A stretch of 64,000 bases of DNA, taken from NCBI GenBank assembly GCA_021904315.1, contig CM038925.1, positions 4,714,501 through 4,778,500 on the forward strand. The letters are read 5' to 3'. Below are positions 11,130-29,879 of the stretch, piece after piece (the first letter of the stretch is position 1; every line of letters starts with the position of its first letter). Origin of the DNA: Sphagnum magellanicum. Its lineage: Eukaryota > Streptophyta > Sphagnopsida > Sphagnales > Sphagnaceae. Both the position numbers and the translations under genes were made by a program. Below the pieces are notes generated by a model. That model saw only the letters and a list, made by a program, of their open reading frames with translations, had not been told where the DNA came from and searched no databases.

Positions 11130-13505
11130 TAACTATTCACCTGTGACTTCAAATGTGAAATCCATTTGGCGTTTGTGCAAAAAGTTTGTCAATATAGTTG
11201 TAGCTTTTAACAAAACTATATATTTGGGCTTGGTGGAATCAAACCTTTTCATTAACCATCTCCATTTCCTTTTCAATCCACTAATCCCCCATTCTAGCCG
11301 CACTCTATACCCAACATGCATTTTTGTTGTAGGCTTTGATAGCATTTTGGTCAACATTAGGACCTATTTCACACCTCTTAATCCTCTTCATGACGAACAT
11401 ATCTTCACCTAGGTGTCTCCCAACGAATACTCAATATATTCATCACCATGCAAAAAAAATTGATGTTAATTCTTATGTAGCTCAGACTGGTGCAAAATGG
11501 TGATGGCATGGTAAGAACATGGATACCCAAAGTCCAGGTAAATGAAAAAACCTCTATGATCAACAACCATAGTGTTGTTTATTGAATAAATCTGCTTTCA
11601 CCCATTGAACCAAACCTTGTGGGCCCCATCATTCCAAGGCTTGCAAATCTTGATGAATGTGCCATCAATGAATCCAATGTAATCTTGAAATTCCACTATA
11701 TTTGTGTTCAACACAACTCACTCCTATGCTGTGGGCCATCAAATTTCATCTCCAATTGCATCAATAGTGCAAGATGAAGTGAAGATGACATCATCACAAA
11801 TTGCACTCTTTGACCAATTCCATACAAATGCATCATACATGGAAACATTATCATGTTTCATATACAAAATGAATTGTAGAAGGTGTTGCTTTGGGGTCAA
11901 TTTTGAAGGACACCCAGTCCAAATGTGGTGATCACCTATAAATCCCAACTTTTAACTATAAAACTAAGGCCCATTTTATATGAGGGTCCAGAGTCCAATT
12001 TCCTAGGAACTAATTTGGACTGATTTGAAACAAGTTGAATCCTTGAGTTGGATTGTACCTTTGTCCCTAGCTTCATTCTTGGTTTTCCAAATTAGAAGTT
12101 ATCTTTTTAACATTTTTTTTTGGTTTAAACCAATTGATTTCCCTCCAAAACATGTGCCATGTAAGGTTAACTTTAATTTGCCATTTTCTGGTTTTGGACC
12201 TTCATCTAAAGGCCTTGGGATCAATTTAAAGCTTTCGACTAATAAAATTGCTTGAATTCATTAGTCCTTAAACCTTGGACCCTTGTTTAAAGTCACCTTA
12301 GACCCTAATATGAACCTTAAATCGAAAGCCCTAAAATGAAAACCTTAATCTACAATCCTAAAACAAAAACTCAATCCAAACCTTAAATCTAAACCTTAAA
12401 ACCTTAATCCAAAGCACTAAACCTTAAAACTCTAATGTAAAGCACAAAACCCTAAACCCTAACCCAAAACCTTAAATCCAAAGCCCTAAAATTAAAACCC
12501 TAATCTAATGCGTTAGAACAAAATTTCAATCCAAACCTTAAATCTAAACTTTAAAATCCTAATCCAAAACACTGAACCTTAAAACTCCGATGCAAAGCAC
12601 AAAACCCTAACCCAAAATCTTAAATCCAAAGCTTGAAAACTAAAACCTTAATCTAAAGTGTTAAAGAAAAATTTAATTCAAACCTTAAATCTAAACCTTA
12701 AAACTTTAATGCAAAGCACAAACCTTTACACCCTAATCCAAACCCTAAATCCAAGGCCCTAAAACTAAAACCTTAATTTAAAACATTAAAACAAAAACTA
12801 AATCCAAACCTTAAATCTAAACCTTAAAACTATAATGTGAAACACAAAGCCCTAAATCTTTAATTTAAACACTAAATCCAAAACCTAAATCCAAGGCCTT
12901 AAAAACTAAAAGCCTAATATAAAACGTTAAAACATAAATTTAATCCAAACTTTAAATTGAAATCCTAAAACCCTAATCCAAAGCACAAAACCCTAATCTA
13001 AAACCTTAATTTAAAGCACTAAAACAAAAACTTAATCCAAACCTTACATCTAAACCCTAAAACCTTAATCCAAATTACTAAAATTAAAACTTTAATATAA
13101 ACTTTATATCCAAAACTTAAATGTGATGCTCACATGTAAATTGTGCATGGTGCATAATGGTGGGTGCCATTAATAACATTAACTTGTCAAACTCAGCCAA
13201 AGTGAAATTGGTCAAAATTTTGAACAACCCTGGTGTTGCTCGCATAGTAGCAAGCACATCTCAAACTCCCACACTTGAATCCACTAAGTGACATGTGCCC
13301 TCCTTTAACTCATTGGCATTGAACATGTCAGATGAGTTGGTAGCAATAACGACAACTGCAAAAACACATTGTTTATCTCTATCCACGTCTTCAAACATCT
13401 CTTGCATCCCATCGTCACTGAGGATGAAAAGCTATAACTATTTGATTCGGAAGTACTAAAATTATCTCACATAGAACTAGAACCATGGTTCGAAGATGAA
13501 GCCAT
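11130..13505 (-). pseudogene. PIF/Harbinger-type (HARBI1-like) transposase pseudogene, interrupted
   Basis: Read on the minus strand. An N-terminal part (13505 down to about 13125) contains MRATPGLFK, LTNFTLAEFDKL and APTIMHHAQFT. A middle part (11945 to 11740) contains CPSKLTPKQHLLQFILYMKH and WNWSKSAICDDVIF. The DDE core (11700 to 11130) has GFIDGTFIK, HKVWFNG, NNTMVVDHRGFFIYLDFGYP and VEWGI-like RLEWGISGLKRKWRWL, ending LTNFLHKRQMDFTFEV. The IDGT and LDFGYP aspartates and the EWG glutamate fit the catalytic triad of this family. Stops and frameshifts break it repeatedly (for example after SSSM, WFNG, HKN and SLGD). About 1.2 kb of unrelated repeat (11945-13125) separates the N-terminal part from the rest, at an expected His-His site. 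It is non-functional. Confidence 0.85.
11945..13130. repeat. Telomere-like degenerate repeat array inside the transposase pseudogene
   Basis: From about 12260 to 13130 the sequence is a run of variants of CCCTAAA spaced by short linkers (CCTTAAATCTAAACC, CCCTAAAACC, CCAAAGCACTAAACC). It is clearly related to the plant telomere repeat, but units vary from 7 to about 20 bases. The left part (11945-12260) is non-repetitive. The block sits exactly where the transposase reading is interrupted: GTGATCAC-like and GTGATGCTCAC sequences lie at its two ends. Confidence 0.75.
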
Positions 13506-13730
13506 ATCTCCAAATGAGAAAATCCTTCAACTTGAATGAAATGAAAGAAAGAAAAAATGAGTGAAAGGTGTTCCCATTATATAGTTTCCACCCATAAGAC
13601 AAAACATATGGGTTTGAAGCAAAGGTTATGAAAACCCGTTTTGCACAAAGTTGAAGATTTATATGCTGGATGGCACTCTTGGTTTAGGGGTTTAATTATG
13701 AGTGGGGATAAGGATTAAGGGTTTTGATTA
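13506..13730. other. Sequence upstream of the transposase pseudogene
   Basis: Short AT-rich stretch 5' of the pseudogene start. It would hold the element's promoter and terminal repeat if intact, but no terminal inverted repeat was identified. Confidence 0.35.
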
Positions 13731-13734
13731 TGAT

Positions 13735-14130
13735 GTTAAACTAAGATTTTTATAGTCCTTATTATAAGTCCTATGTAAGAACTTAAGTACCCTTTCATCT
13801 AAGTCAAATTTGTTTAAATAATTCCCTATGTAATCTTTAAATAACTTCTTATGTAAGCCCATAAATAGCCCCTTAGGTATCCCTTTATTTACAAAGTCCC
13901 TAAGCATTCCAACCAAGGTAGGCCATTAAATAGTCTCTAAATATGTGCCAAATAGTCCCCTATGGTACCCCAAAAATAACCCCACAAATATTCCTAAACT
14001 CTTAAAAAGCCCTTAGGTAGTCCTTTAAATAAGCCCTATGTAGCCCCCCATAAATAGTCCCTAGGTATCTCCTAACGTAAAAAATCACTAATTAACCCTT
14101 AAATAGTTCCTTAGGTAACTCTTGATAATT
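13735..14130. repeat. Degenerate short-unit array (AAATAGTCCCTTAGGTA-type)
   Basis: Units of about 18-25 bases built on CCCTTAGGTA, AATAGTCCC and CCCTATGTA repeat with strong divergence. A sister array of the same style occurs at about 15480-15780 (CCTAGGTA, CCTATGTAGG, CCTTAAGTA). No coding function is seen. Confidence 0.6.
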
Positions 14131-14139
14131 CCCAAGGTA

Positions 14140-14660
14140 ACCCGTACTCAAACCCATGGCTAGGTAGGTTGGTAGCCCATATATAACTAGGTAGGTGCAC
14201 TTACCCTATTTCATCCCATAGTAGCCCGTGGCTTGTGGCCACAAAGGTAGATTGTTGTGTGATAAAAAAATGACTAGAGGTGTAACTTTTGAAGACTATA
14301 TCTTGTGTTTTCAGGGTTGGTCTTGACTTTTATGCACTTTACAAATAGTTGAAAAACGCAAGATGAGAATGACATGCAAAATCAAAGGCAAGTTGAAATG
14401 CATGATTACTTTATGAATAACTTTATTATATGTGCTAAATTTTAATCATTGAAAATGCTACTAATGTACATTTGCGTCAAGTGCGTGTGTGTAGGCCCAT
14501 TGGACATGTACTAGGTGTTTAGTCTTTTAAATGTGTAAATAAATAGGTTGTAGATTGGTAATATAGGTAGATTAGGTTGGTAATAAGTTGGTAAGTGAGT
14601 AGGTTAAAATTGGTAATAGGTAGGTAGATAATAAATGGTAGTTTGTAGGTTGGTGTAATG
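14140..14660. repeat. TAGG-type microsatellite-rich stretch
   Basis: Scattered TAGGTAGGT, GGTAGATTAGG and GGTAGGTAGATAA runs, related to the 2380-2725 block. No gene is seen. Confidence 0.5.
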
Positions 14661-15475
14661 AAATATTCACCATCTATCTATTTAGTACCAACCTTGATTC
14701 ATGTTTTACAACTATGTGTTAACATATACATTATTACTTGAAATTATAATGTGTGAAATTCAAAATGAAAATGTTTATATTTTTTGTTATAACATTGTTT
14801 GACATCACACAAAGTGGTGGTTGGATAGTTAATGCTTTGGCTTGTCATTTTGAAGATGAAAGGTTCAATTCCATCTTGTGACACCTTACTCATGCCTTAA
14901 GGCTTACATGCCTCAAGAGACTTACATTTTAAATCCCTAAAAATTATAATAAATAAAAAACTATTCAATCAATTGAAATTAAATTAATTATTTAATTAAT
15001 GTTATGTTTTAGTCAAAAAAGACAAGCCACGTCAACTAGCATATGTTCTTTTTTTGTCAAAAAAGACAAGACACATCAATTAACATATGTCATTTTTTAA
15101 TCAAAACAAACATGACAAATGTTCACATAATTAACAATTTAATCATGTCTATAAGATCAAGATGTTGGTAACTATATTTTGAAACAAATGATTTAAAAAA
15201 ATTATATAGTCATATTGTCCGAATGTTTGTTTTTACTAAAACTTAATTTTAAAAAAACATAAAAAAAACAACATTGTAACAATGTGTGTGTTTTCCCTTG
15301 TTTAACTAGTTAGTCCCAAGGGTTACAATTCATCCAATTAAGCATCGGAAGGCGACAAGGCTAATACTAATTCATTCTTACATATAAGTCCACTTGGTAT
15401 CATAGGACTAATTTTCAATAATAAATCTGAATATTTAATTAAGAGGTTTACTGTGGCAATGAGAATTTAAGAAAT
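14661..15475. other. Intergenic AT-rich sequence with a weak tRNA-Met-type primer-site look-alike
   Basis: No gene. A near-duplicate pair of TTTTTGTCAAAAAAGACAAG-type phrases occurs at about 15008-15100. CTTGGTATCATAGG at about 15391 resembles the TGGTATCAGAGC primer-binding site of plant LTR retrotransposons, but no LTR pair or gag/pol was found nearby. Confidence 0.3.
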
Positions 15476-15479
15476 CCTT

Positions 15480-15785
15480 TAGCCAACCCCACAAGTAAAT
15501 TTTATGTAACCTCCTAAGTAGCCTTTAGGTGTCCCATAACCTAGGTAAACCCCTATGTGTTTCTCTAGGCAATGCACTATGTAGGTCCTAAGTAGTCCCT
15601 TAAATAATCCTTAAGTATCCAATAACTCAGGTAGGTTCTTAGGTGCCTCCCTAATAACCATCTAGGTAAATCATATGTAGGCTCCTATGTAGGCTTTTGA
15701 TACCCCTAAGTAACCCCCTAGGTAGGTTCTATGTAACCCCTTAAGCAACACTTAGGATGATTTTGAATGTAGCCCCAAGCCTTGA
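15480..15785. repeat. Degenerate short-unit array, sister of 13735-14130
   Basis: Variants of CCTAGGTAA, CCTATGTAGG and CCTTAAGTA repeat at roughly 15-25-base spacing. Confidence 0.55.
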
Positions 15786-15856
15786 GTTCTACTTAATTAA
15801 TTAATTAATTTCAATTCAATTAATAAATCAATACTTACCTTAGAGTCTGATTGTAG

Positions 15857-15905
15857 GGGTTTAGGGTTTAGGGTTTAACCCTAAACCCTAAACCCTCCCT
15901 AAACC
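15857..15905. repeat. Head-to-head interstitial telomere-motif block
   Basis: Runs of TTTAGGG on the left meet runs of CCCTAAA on the right around 15879, giving a near-perfect palindrome of the plant telomere repeat. The units are nearly perfect here, unlike the degenerate 12260-13130 array. Confidence 0.85.
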
Positions 15906-16296
15906 AAAAAAATTCTCAACATTTTAGAGAATAGTTTTCACAAATAAGTTTTTTGTCTTCAAAGTAATTTTTTGATTGGCTTATGCACCTTCAAAGCTCC
16001 CTTGATAGATTGAGCTCCTGAGGTGGCAGATTATGTCATCTTCTTGACCACATTATAAGACATAACCTTCCGGTGATGATAGGGACCAAAATATGTCTAC
16101 TGAACATGACCCCTTTTTTTAATAATAAAAAGCCGTTAAAATCTGCCATTCTGGACCTTAATGTCAGTGGTGCACCTGGTACCTTACACAACATAATGGG
16201 CAGGGGCTTGACGATTCCGTAATACATAATTATCTATGAACACTTGCACACTTGCTTTGCTGGTGTCATGTCCTGCTAGCAATGAAAACATCTGAA

Positions 16297-16402
16297 GCAT
16301 TATTATTATTATTATTATTATTATTTCTCAAAAATTCCCCCCCAAAAAAAGAAAAACAAAAAAAAATACCATTTGTCAACTCTCTCTCTCTCTCTCTCTC
16401 TC
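16297..16402. repeat. (ATT)n and (CT)n microsatellites
   Basis: An (ATT)n run lies at about 16297-16325 and a (TC)n run at about 16380-16402. These are simple slippage repeats. Confidence 0.9.
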
Positions 16403-16404
16403 GT

Positions 16405-16775
16405 TCCGTAATCTACCGCAACTGCTATTTCATACCTACCCTATGATCTTTTTATGCCGTGGAGCATGGCCTTACAGGTGCATACTCTAGTACGTAAAGT
16501 GATTGTGAAATTTTAATACTATTTGGGGAAAAAAAATGCCAATTTTTAAATTTTTTTCATTGCCAAAAAACGTGTTTTTGAAAGGAAAATGATTTTGTCA
16601 CTATTTCTAAAAAATTATGCCATTGCCAAATGCTCTTTGTTTTGTAACCTACCTCAACTAGCTAGTTCACTCCACATTATATGATCTTTTTATGCCATAG
16701 AATATGCTCTTACGATGCATTTTCTAGTCCGTAAAGTGATTGTGAAATGTTATCACTACCTATTCATCCAAAACC
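16405..16775. repeat. Two-copy tandem duplication, spacing about 238 bp
   Basis: ATGATCTTTTTATGCC at about 16442 recurs at about 16680. In both places it is followed by a GGAGCATGGCCTTA-like or AGAATATGCTCTTA-like phrase, then CTAGT.CGTAAAGTGATTG. It lies about 0.9-1.3 kb upstream of the catalase start codon. Confidence 0.7.
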
Positions 16776-16869
16776 AAAAGCATTGGGCTTTTTGCCAAAA
16801 AGTTCCAGTTCATTTTGGAAAAAAACAATTTGAGAAAAAAATTGGCAAAAAAACGTGCTTTTAAAAAGC

Positions 16870-17160
16870 CAAAAAAAAAAAACTAGCCACTTTTGCTTCC
16901 TTCTATTTTTTTTCTCTTTTTCCCCCGTCCCTCAAATATTTTTAAAAAAAAAAAAAAAACAAGGACCACCACCCAAAGTCAAGTACAAAATTTGAATATT
17001 TTGAATATCCTGAAAAAAATTGAAAAAAAAGTCGAATTTTTTTTGGAATTAAATTTTTTTAAAAAAAAAACCTTGTTATTCCTAGACGTAAAACGTGTTT
17101 GTGAAGCGAAAAAAATCGCCTTATTTCGAAATATTAAAAGTATAAAAATTAATTAAGTTT
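16870..17160. other. Intergenic homopolymer-rich DNA upstream of the catalase gene
   Basis: Poly(A) and poly(T) rich sequence. The Lys/Phe-rich frame at 16893-17156 reflects this composition and has no family motif. Confidence 0.5.
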
Positions 17161-17259
17161 AAAAAAAGGACCACCAGCACCCAGAGTCATGTACCTGGGG
17201 ATGATTATTTTTATCCTGTATCTGCCCGTGGGCCATGTATCAATAGCCTTGTGGCCAGG

Positions 17260-17696
17260 AAAATAAAATGAACCAGACTGCCCGCTCCACCATTCATTCA
17301 CATGGACAAACCCCAATCATTCGGACATAGACGAATGAAAAAAAGCCACGTAGCAGATAAGAGCTAAAAACCACACCCGGTGTGTTACTGGCCACGCTCC
17401 CACCGTCCGAACAATACGCCACGGAACATTACGTGGAATCTTTCCTCGCCGTCGGATCTCAATCCAATGGTCCAAAATCGACGGCACTAAAAGAGTTAGG
17501 CCCCTCCCCCCCCTTTCCCTTTCGCTTCTTCTTTACTCTCCGCAGTCGTGTTCGTTACCGTTGTTCTGCCGCGACAGTCTTCCGCAGCGACCGCGCGGTC
17601 GAGAGAGCGATCGATCAAGAGACAGAGAGAGAGAGACAGAGAGAGGGAGAGAGAGAACAAATCGTTGCTTGGGAAAATTCTTGGCGCTCTTGCAAC
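17260..17696 (+). promoter_or_regulatory. Catalase promoter and 5' leader
   Basis: GC content rises just before the gene. Visible elements are a CCAAT at about 17312, ACGT-core motifs at 17348-17351 (CACGTAG) and about 17431 (TTACGTGGA, G-box/ABRE-like), and a pyrimidine patch (CCCCTCCCCCCCCTTTCCC region, about 17502-17540) as often found at plant core promoters. A (GA)n run at about 17618-17657 lies in the expected leader. No convincing TATA box was seen, so the transcription start is inferred. Confidence 0.45.
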
Positions 17697-20600
17697 ATGG
17701 ATCCTTACAAGGTATGTGTGTGAAGCTGAACGTTTCATGCAGTGAGTGGTGGTTTAAAAAAAAATTCTGGTGGATTTTGGTCGGGGAAGCAGGAAGGGTT
17801 TTGAAAGGGTTTGTTGCCGTGGTGGGTTTTTCTGTCTTCCGTTTCCTTTTTCTTTGGGATTCGCATCCAATTTTTCTTCCTGCAATTTGAGGTTTACAAG
17901 TTTTGGGTGTCAGTCGGTTTTGGGGTGGTTTTCTTGAAGTGTTTTTCGATTTTTCCCCCCCCCAATTTTGAGGCTGGTTGAGTTTTGCAACTATTTTTTT
18001 GCTATTTTGGTACCTTTTTATAGATTTGATACCATTACCATGGATTATCTTCCCTGGTTCGACATGCAACCAAAGTTTGGACCAATTTAGTGCTGGGATT
18101 TTGTTGGGGGTGGGGGGGGGAGAAGGGTCCCTCATTCTTTCTGTAGCATCTTTTTGTGATGAGAATCTTTGTTGCTCCCACACTTCCTTTGAAGTTATTG
18201 GAGCAATTCTTTTGTATTTTGGATCACTGATTTAGGGTCTTTTTGGATTTTGTGGTGGTCTTTTTCTTTTGGGTGTCACGAAGATGATTTTTCTTTGCTT
18301 TAAAGTATCAACCTCAAGTCTTTGTTGCTGGATGGCTTGGAACTCTTCATTTTGGAGATGGAGATCCGAGGATTTTTTTGGTACCAAATTTCATTTTGTG
18401 AAAGCTGAGAACATATGTGCATGTTTTGCAGTTTCGGCCATCAAGTGCACACAACTCAAACTTCTGGACCACCAATTCAGGTGCTCCTGTGTGGAACAAC
18501 AATGCCTCCCTCACAGTTGGCGAGCGAGGTACTTCAAGAGCCTTCTGAAACTAATTAACCACATTAGAAGAATGCATAGTTGGCCACCCAGAAGCTTAGA
18601 GTGTGCGCTTTGCTAGCTGTGTTTTTGCAGTAGTTCGTCTCTTGAAAAAAAAAACCCCCAAATCATCATATATGAAGTGAAGAATGCAGAAGAATGATGG
18701 GCCTTCAGTTATTGCATTATTTTGAACCATTGACAGTGGATTTTCTGATCTGTATGTAATGTCATATAATATGCAGGTCCAATCTTGCTTGAGGATTACC
18801 ATCTTCTTGAGAAGATTGCACAGTTTGACAGGGAGCGTATACCAGAGCGTGTAGTCCATGCTCGGGGAGCAAGTGCAAAGGGTTTCTTTGAAGTCACCCA
18901 TGACATTTCACATCTAACATGTGCCGACTTTCTGCGGGCACCTGGTGTGCAGACCCCGTTGATTATTCGATTCTCCACTGTAATCCATGAGCGGGGCAGT
19001 CCCGAGACTCTTCGAGACCCCCGTGGATTTGCTGTGAAGTTTTACACTCGTGAGGTATGATTTGCATTTCATGTCCATGATGATGTAGCTAATCTTTGTG
19101 TGCTGGGATTTGATACCTAATTTGTCTGAATTTTTTTCTTCAAATTCATATCAAGTCTCACATACTCTGAGAGTCTGTGTTTGAAAACAGGGGAACTTTG
19201 ATATGGTGGGCAACAACTTCCCAGTCTTCTTTGTGCGTGATGGGATGAAGTTTCCAGATATGGTTCATGCCCTGAAGCCCAACCCCAAGACCCACATCCA
19301 AGAAATTTGGCGCATTTTGGATTTTTTCTCTCACCATCCTGAGAGCCTTCACATGTTCACTTTCCTTTTTGATGATGTTGGTATCCCAGAAAACTACCGG
19401 ACCATGCCAGGGTTTGGAGTGCACACCTTTACACTGATTAATAAAGCTGGAAAGGCAACCTTTGTGAAATTCCACTGGCTTCCTGCAGCTGGGGAGAGAT
19501 CCCTGTCCAATGAAGATGCCGTTATTGTCGGGGGCTCAAATCATAGTCATGCCACCAAGGATCTCTATGATTCCATCGCTGCTGGGAATTTCCCTGAGTG
19601 GAAGCTCTACATCCAGGTCATGGATCCTGCTGATGAGAACAAGTTTGATTTTGACCCACTAGATGTGACAAAAACTTGGCCCGAGGAGCTTTTCCCCCTG
19701 CAACCAGTGGGGCGCATGGTTCTAAACAGGAACATTGATAACTTCTTTGCTGAAAATGAGCAACTTGCTTTCTGCCCAGCAATTGTTGTCCCTGGGGTGT
19801 ATTACACAGACGACAAGCTTCTGCAAACCCGTATCTTCTCCTATGCCGATACCCAGCGACACCGCCTGGGTCCGAATTATCTGCTGCTGCCTGTGAATGC
19901 TCCCAAGTGTGCTCACCACAACAATCATCATGAAGGCTTCATGAATTTCATGCACAGAGATGAGGAGGTCAGTGCGCAGTTACTGGACTGCCATAACTGT
20001 GATCCACGCTTGAGCTACAGTGAAGTATAGTAGAAAGGACTGAACGCTAATATGTGAAGAGTGTGCTTGCTAATTGTTCTTACAGGTGAACTACTTCCCA
20101 TCCCGCTTTGACCCTGTGCGTCACTCAGAGAAAGTTCCAATTCCATCACATGTCCTAACAGGCAAGCGTGAGAAGGTAAGAGAATTCTATACCAATTTAT
20201 TTAGAGTTGCAGTTGACCTTGCCTTGTTTGTACTTGCAGTGACTTGATGATGCATCATCCATCCATCACAAAAGTTGATGTTGAGGCTGGAATTGGTTGC
20301 TGCTTTTTTGAGGAAGCAGCAAATGCGTGCTCAGGATCATTATGTGCAAGTAAAACCAAGCATTTTCATCTGGATTGTGCAGGTAATGATTGAAAAGGAG
20401 AACAACTTTGCACAACCTGGAGCAAGGTACAGGTCATGGGCACCTGACAGGTATAGTATGAAACTTTTTCTTTCTAAAAATGCTTTTTTGCTGTGTCCAA
20501 TCACATCTTTGCGTTCAGGTTTAGATGTGTTTGAAGTGAGATATCAAGGAGTTTGCTTTTGCTTCATGTGTATTGTTGAAATATACCATTAACTGGATGT

Positions 20601-21110
20601 GTGTATCACCTGATTGTTTCTCAAAACGGCTCAAAGGTCAGATGAGAGTTTTGATAGTTTCGTTGGAAGCTTTGATGCTGCTAGTTAGTACAGTTGTTGA
20701 GTTCTTTTCCTATTTCCCAAGTTGAGTTTTTCCACTGTTTCCTGTTGCAATAACTACTGGGAGGTGTGTCCATGAGTAGACAAGAGCGCTTCGTCAAGAT
20801 GTGGACGGAGGCACTGCAAGACCCCCGTGTGACTCCTGAGGTTCGAAGCATTTGGTTGTCTTACTGGTCACAGGTGAGTAAAGAAGAGTTCTCTTCGGCT
20901 ATATGCTTTTAGAAATCACATGGTGATGCAAACTTTTGTTTTCTCTTTTGACAATGTCTAACTCACAAGCAAATTAGATCTGCAACTGGAACTAAAATGG
21001 TTGCAGGTTATTATTGTTCTGACTATTGGGGCATTGTATGTTTTGTGCAGTGCGACAAGACTCTGGGACAGAAGATTGCAGCACATGTGGGTGGAAAGGC
21101 AAACATGTGA
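17697..21110 (+). CDS. CAT: Catalase (peroxisomal haem catalase), 8 exons, 492 aa
   Basis: Decomposes H2O2 in peroxisomes. Exons: 17697-17711, 18432-18528, 18777-19054, 19191-19967, 20086-20175, 20383-20450, 20780-20873, 21051-21110. All junctions are GT-AG with consistent phases and sum to 1479 nt, the classic 492-aa plant length. The start MDPYK matches plant catalases. The active-site signature [17 protein letters not shown] places the catalytic His at residue 65. Asn138 lies in VGNNFP. The haem-ligand signature RIFSYADTQ places Tyr at 348. The C-terminal tail [14 protein letters not shown] has QKI at 480-482, where other plant catalases carry the QKL-type internal peroxisomal signal. Nothing is broken. 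Exon 1 encodes only five residues, and intron 1 (720 nt) is the longest. Ile in place of Leu in the import signal is the only mild oddity. Confidence 0.97.
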
Positions 21111-22493
21111 ATATCTTGTTCCTATGTGAAAACAAAAACTTGAAGTTCAGTACTTTTAATGTGCATTGTGAAAATACAATGTAATGCAGGAGACACAAAT
21201 TGGGTGATAAAACCTCTCTGTTACTATTGAAATGATAGTAGGGACAGTTGGGTTTAGTGGGTGTTTTGAGTGTGCGGTTTTGGACAAATGTCTGTATTGC
21301 TCAGTAAATCAGGACACAATTGTGTGAAAGGATCCAAATAGATCCTCTCTATTTGGAGGAAATGTCCTGCTGTTCTTTTGATGTATGCTGATATTGTCTA
21401 GAAAAATAGTTTTGAAGTGGTTGTGGATCTCATGACTCGAGAAAAGTCTATGGCTATGATGTCAGTATTTTCACCACTGGACCATAAGATTCAATCTTGA
21501 ATCTTGATATCCAAATCCAGAGTGTCTTTTAGTTTAATTCCACAAATTGTGAAGAATACTCTCTTATCTTTCTCCACAATAACAGTATCGAATGTTTTTC
21601 CAAATGCAATTTTGTATAACCAAGTCAAGGAAACTGCTGTCTGAAAGGTAGTTCAATTCTATGTGGATTGTATCTGGGGTAACATGCAGGAGATTATGAG
21701 CATACCCAAAAACCCTCAACATGTTTGGGACAATTTTCTGGCTTCAACTGGAAGCTAATCTGTAGGTAACAGATGGGAGACTAGTTGTACTGTCTAGGTT
21801 GCATCTGAATCATGCTCATATTTGCATTTGCCACTTTTTTTCCAAAAGAAAAACCCAAAGTGTACACTTGAAAATTATGACAAAAGTTTAGAAAAACATT
21901 GAGATTTACAAGGTGTGGAAGGGAATGGTTCCGACTTGCAAGAGATGAATGTAACTGATACGTGCTTAACTTGCAAGAGATGTGTACCAGTTGCCTCAGG
22001 CATTGGAAAGCAACTGGTCCACATTTAAATAGTAAAGGGTATGGCTTTGTATGCAAGAAGATCAGATGCCAACAGTGGCGAGAGTGGGAAATTATACTTT
22101 GATCCAAATCATTGAGTTCTCTCCAAAATTTTCAATCTACACTTGATCTGCAAAAATTTCAAGCTTATCCAATTTTCATGCAAGGCACACCCAAACTTAT
22201 AAAAATGCAAGAAAAGCACAATTTATAAGGGAGTAGCAAGTAAATAATATTGTGTAAAAGATTAAGAGACAAAACACTCTAAGAAGAATCAAGATCCAAT
22301 TTCGTGTTATTTCATGATGAACATAATCTGTTAAAATTTCTTCGATTCCCACATGAATATGCCAGAATAACGAGATATTTAACAAAATCAAAGAGAAACA
22401 TTTGCTATAAGAATGGTTGGAACTAAAAAAGCGGCAGTCATTCTTTGAAGAAGCCAATGTCCTAAGGTTTCTCTATGAGCTTTCATTACTTTT
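21111..22493. other. Catalase 3' region and intergenic sequence
   Basis: The first few hundred bases are the probable 3' untranslated region (AATACAATGTAATG near 21173 could serve as a weak poly(A) context; no clean AATAAA was seen). Beyond about 21500 no gene is recognised, and the 100-residue minus-strand frame at 21781-22107 has no motif. Confidence 0.45.
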
Positions 22494-22668
22494 CGAAACA
22501 TTGTGCATTAAATTATGAGGTTCAGCATTTTGGTACTGAGTTTCAACATTTCATACTGAGATTTAATAAAATTTCATTACTTTATGAATACTTCTAAAAG
22601 AGGGGTTAGAGGGGTGAAAGGAGGCCCAAAGACAGGGTGAAGACAGGGTGACTTTTTGCAGATTTCTC
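22494..22668. repeat. Dispersed repeat shared with MATE intron 5 (short form)
   Basis: Starts TTGTGCATTAAAT and runs through TTCAGCATTTTGGTACTGAG, TTTCAACATTTCATACTGAG and GATTTAATAAAATTTC. It ends in GGTGAAAGGAGGCCCAAAG and AGACAGGGTGA. The same order and wording occurs at 56957-57345, where the 20-bp CAGCATTTCATACTGAG unit has expanded to about 13 copies. Here there are only about three. Confidence 0.85.
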
Positions 22669-29870
<7,202 letters not shown>

Positions 29871-29879
29871 AAAAATGTT

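Noticed and set aside
12260..13130. True telomere or chromosome end
   Set aside because: Units are too degenerate and the array is flanked on both sides by transposase coding sequence, so it is interstitial.
17533..18183. 216-codon minus-strand frame across the catalase leader and intron 1
   Set aside because: Antisense to the catalase leader and (GA)n run; low-complexity Ser/Leu and Lys/Arg content, with no start context or family motif.
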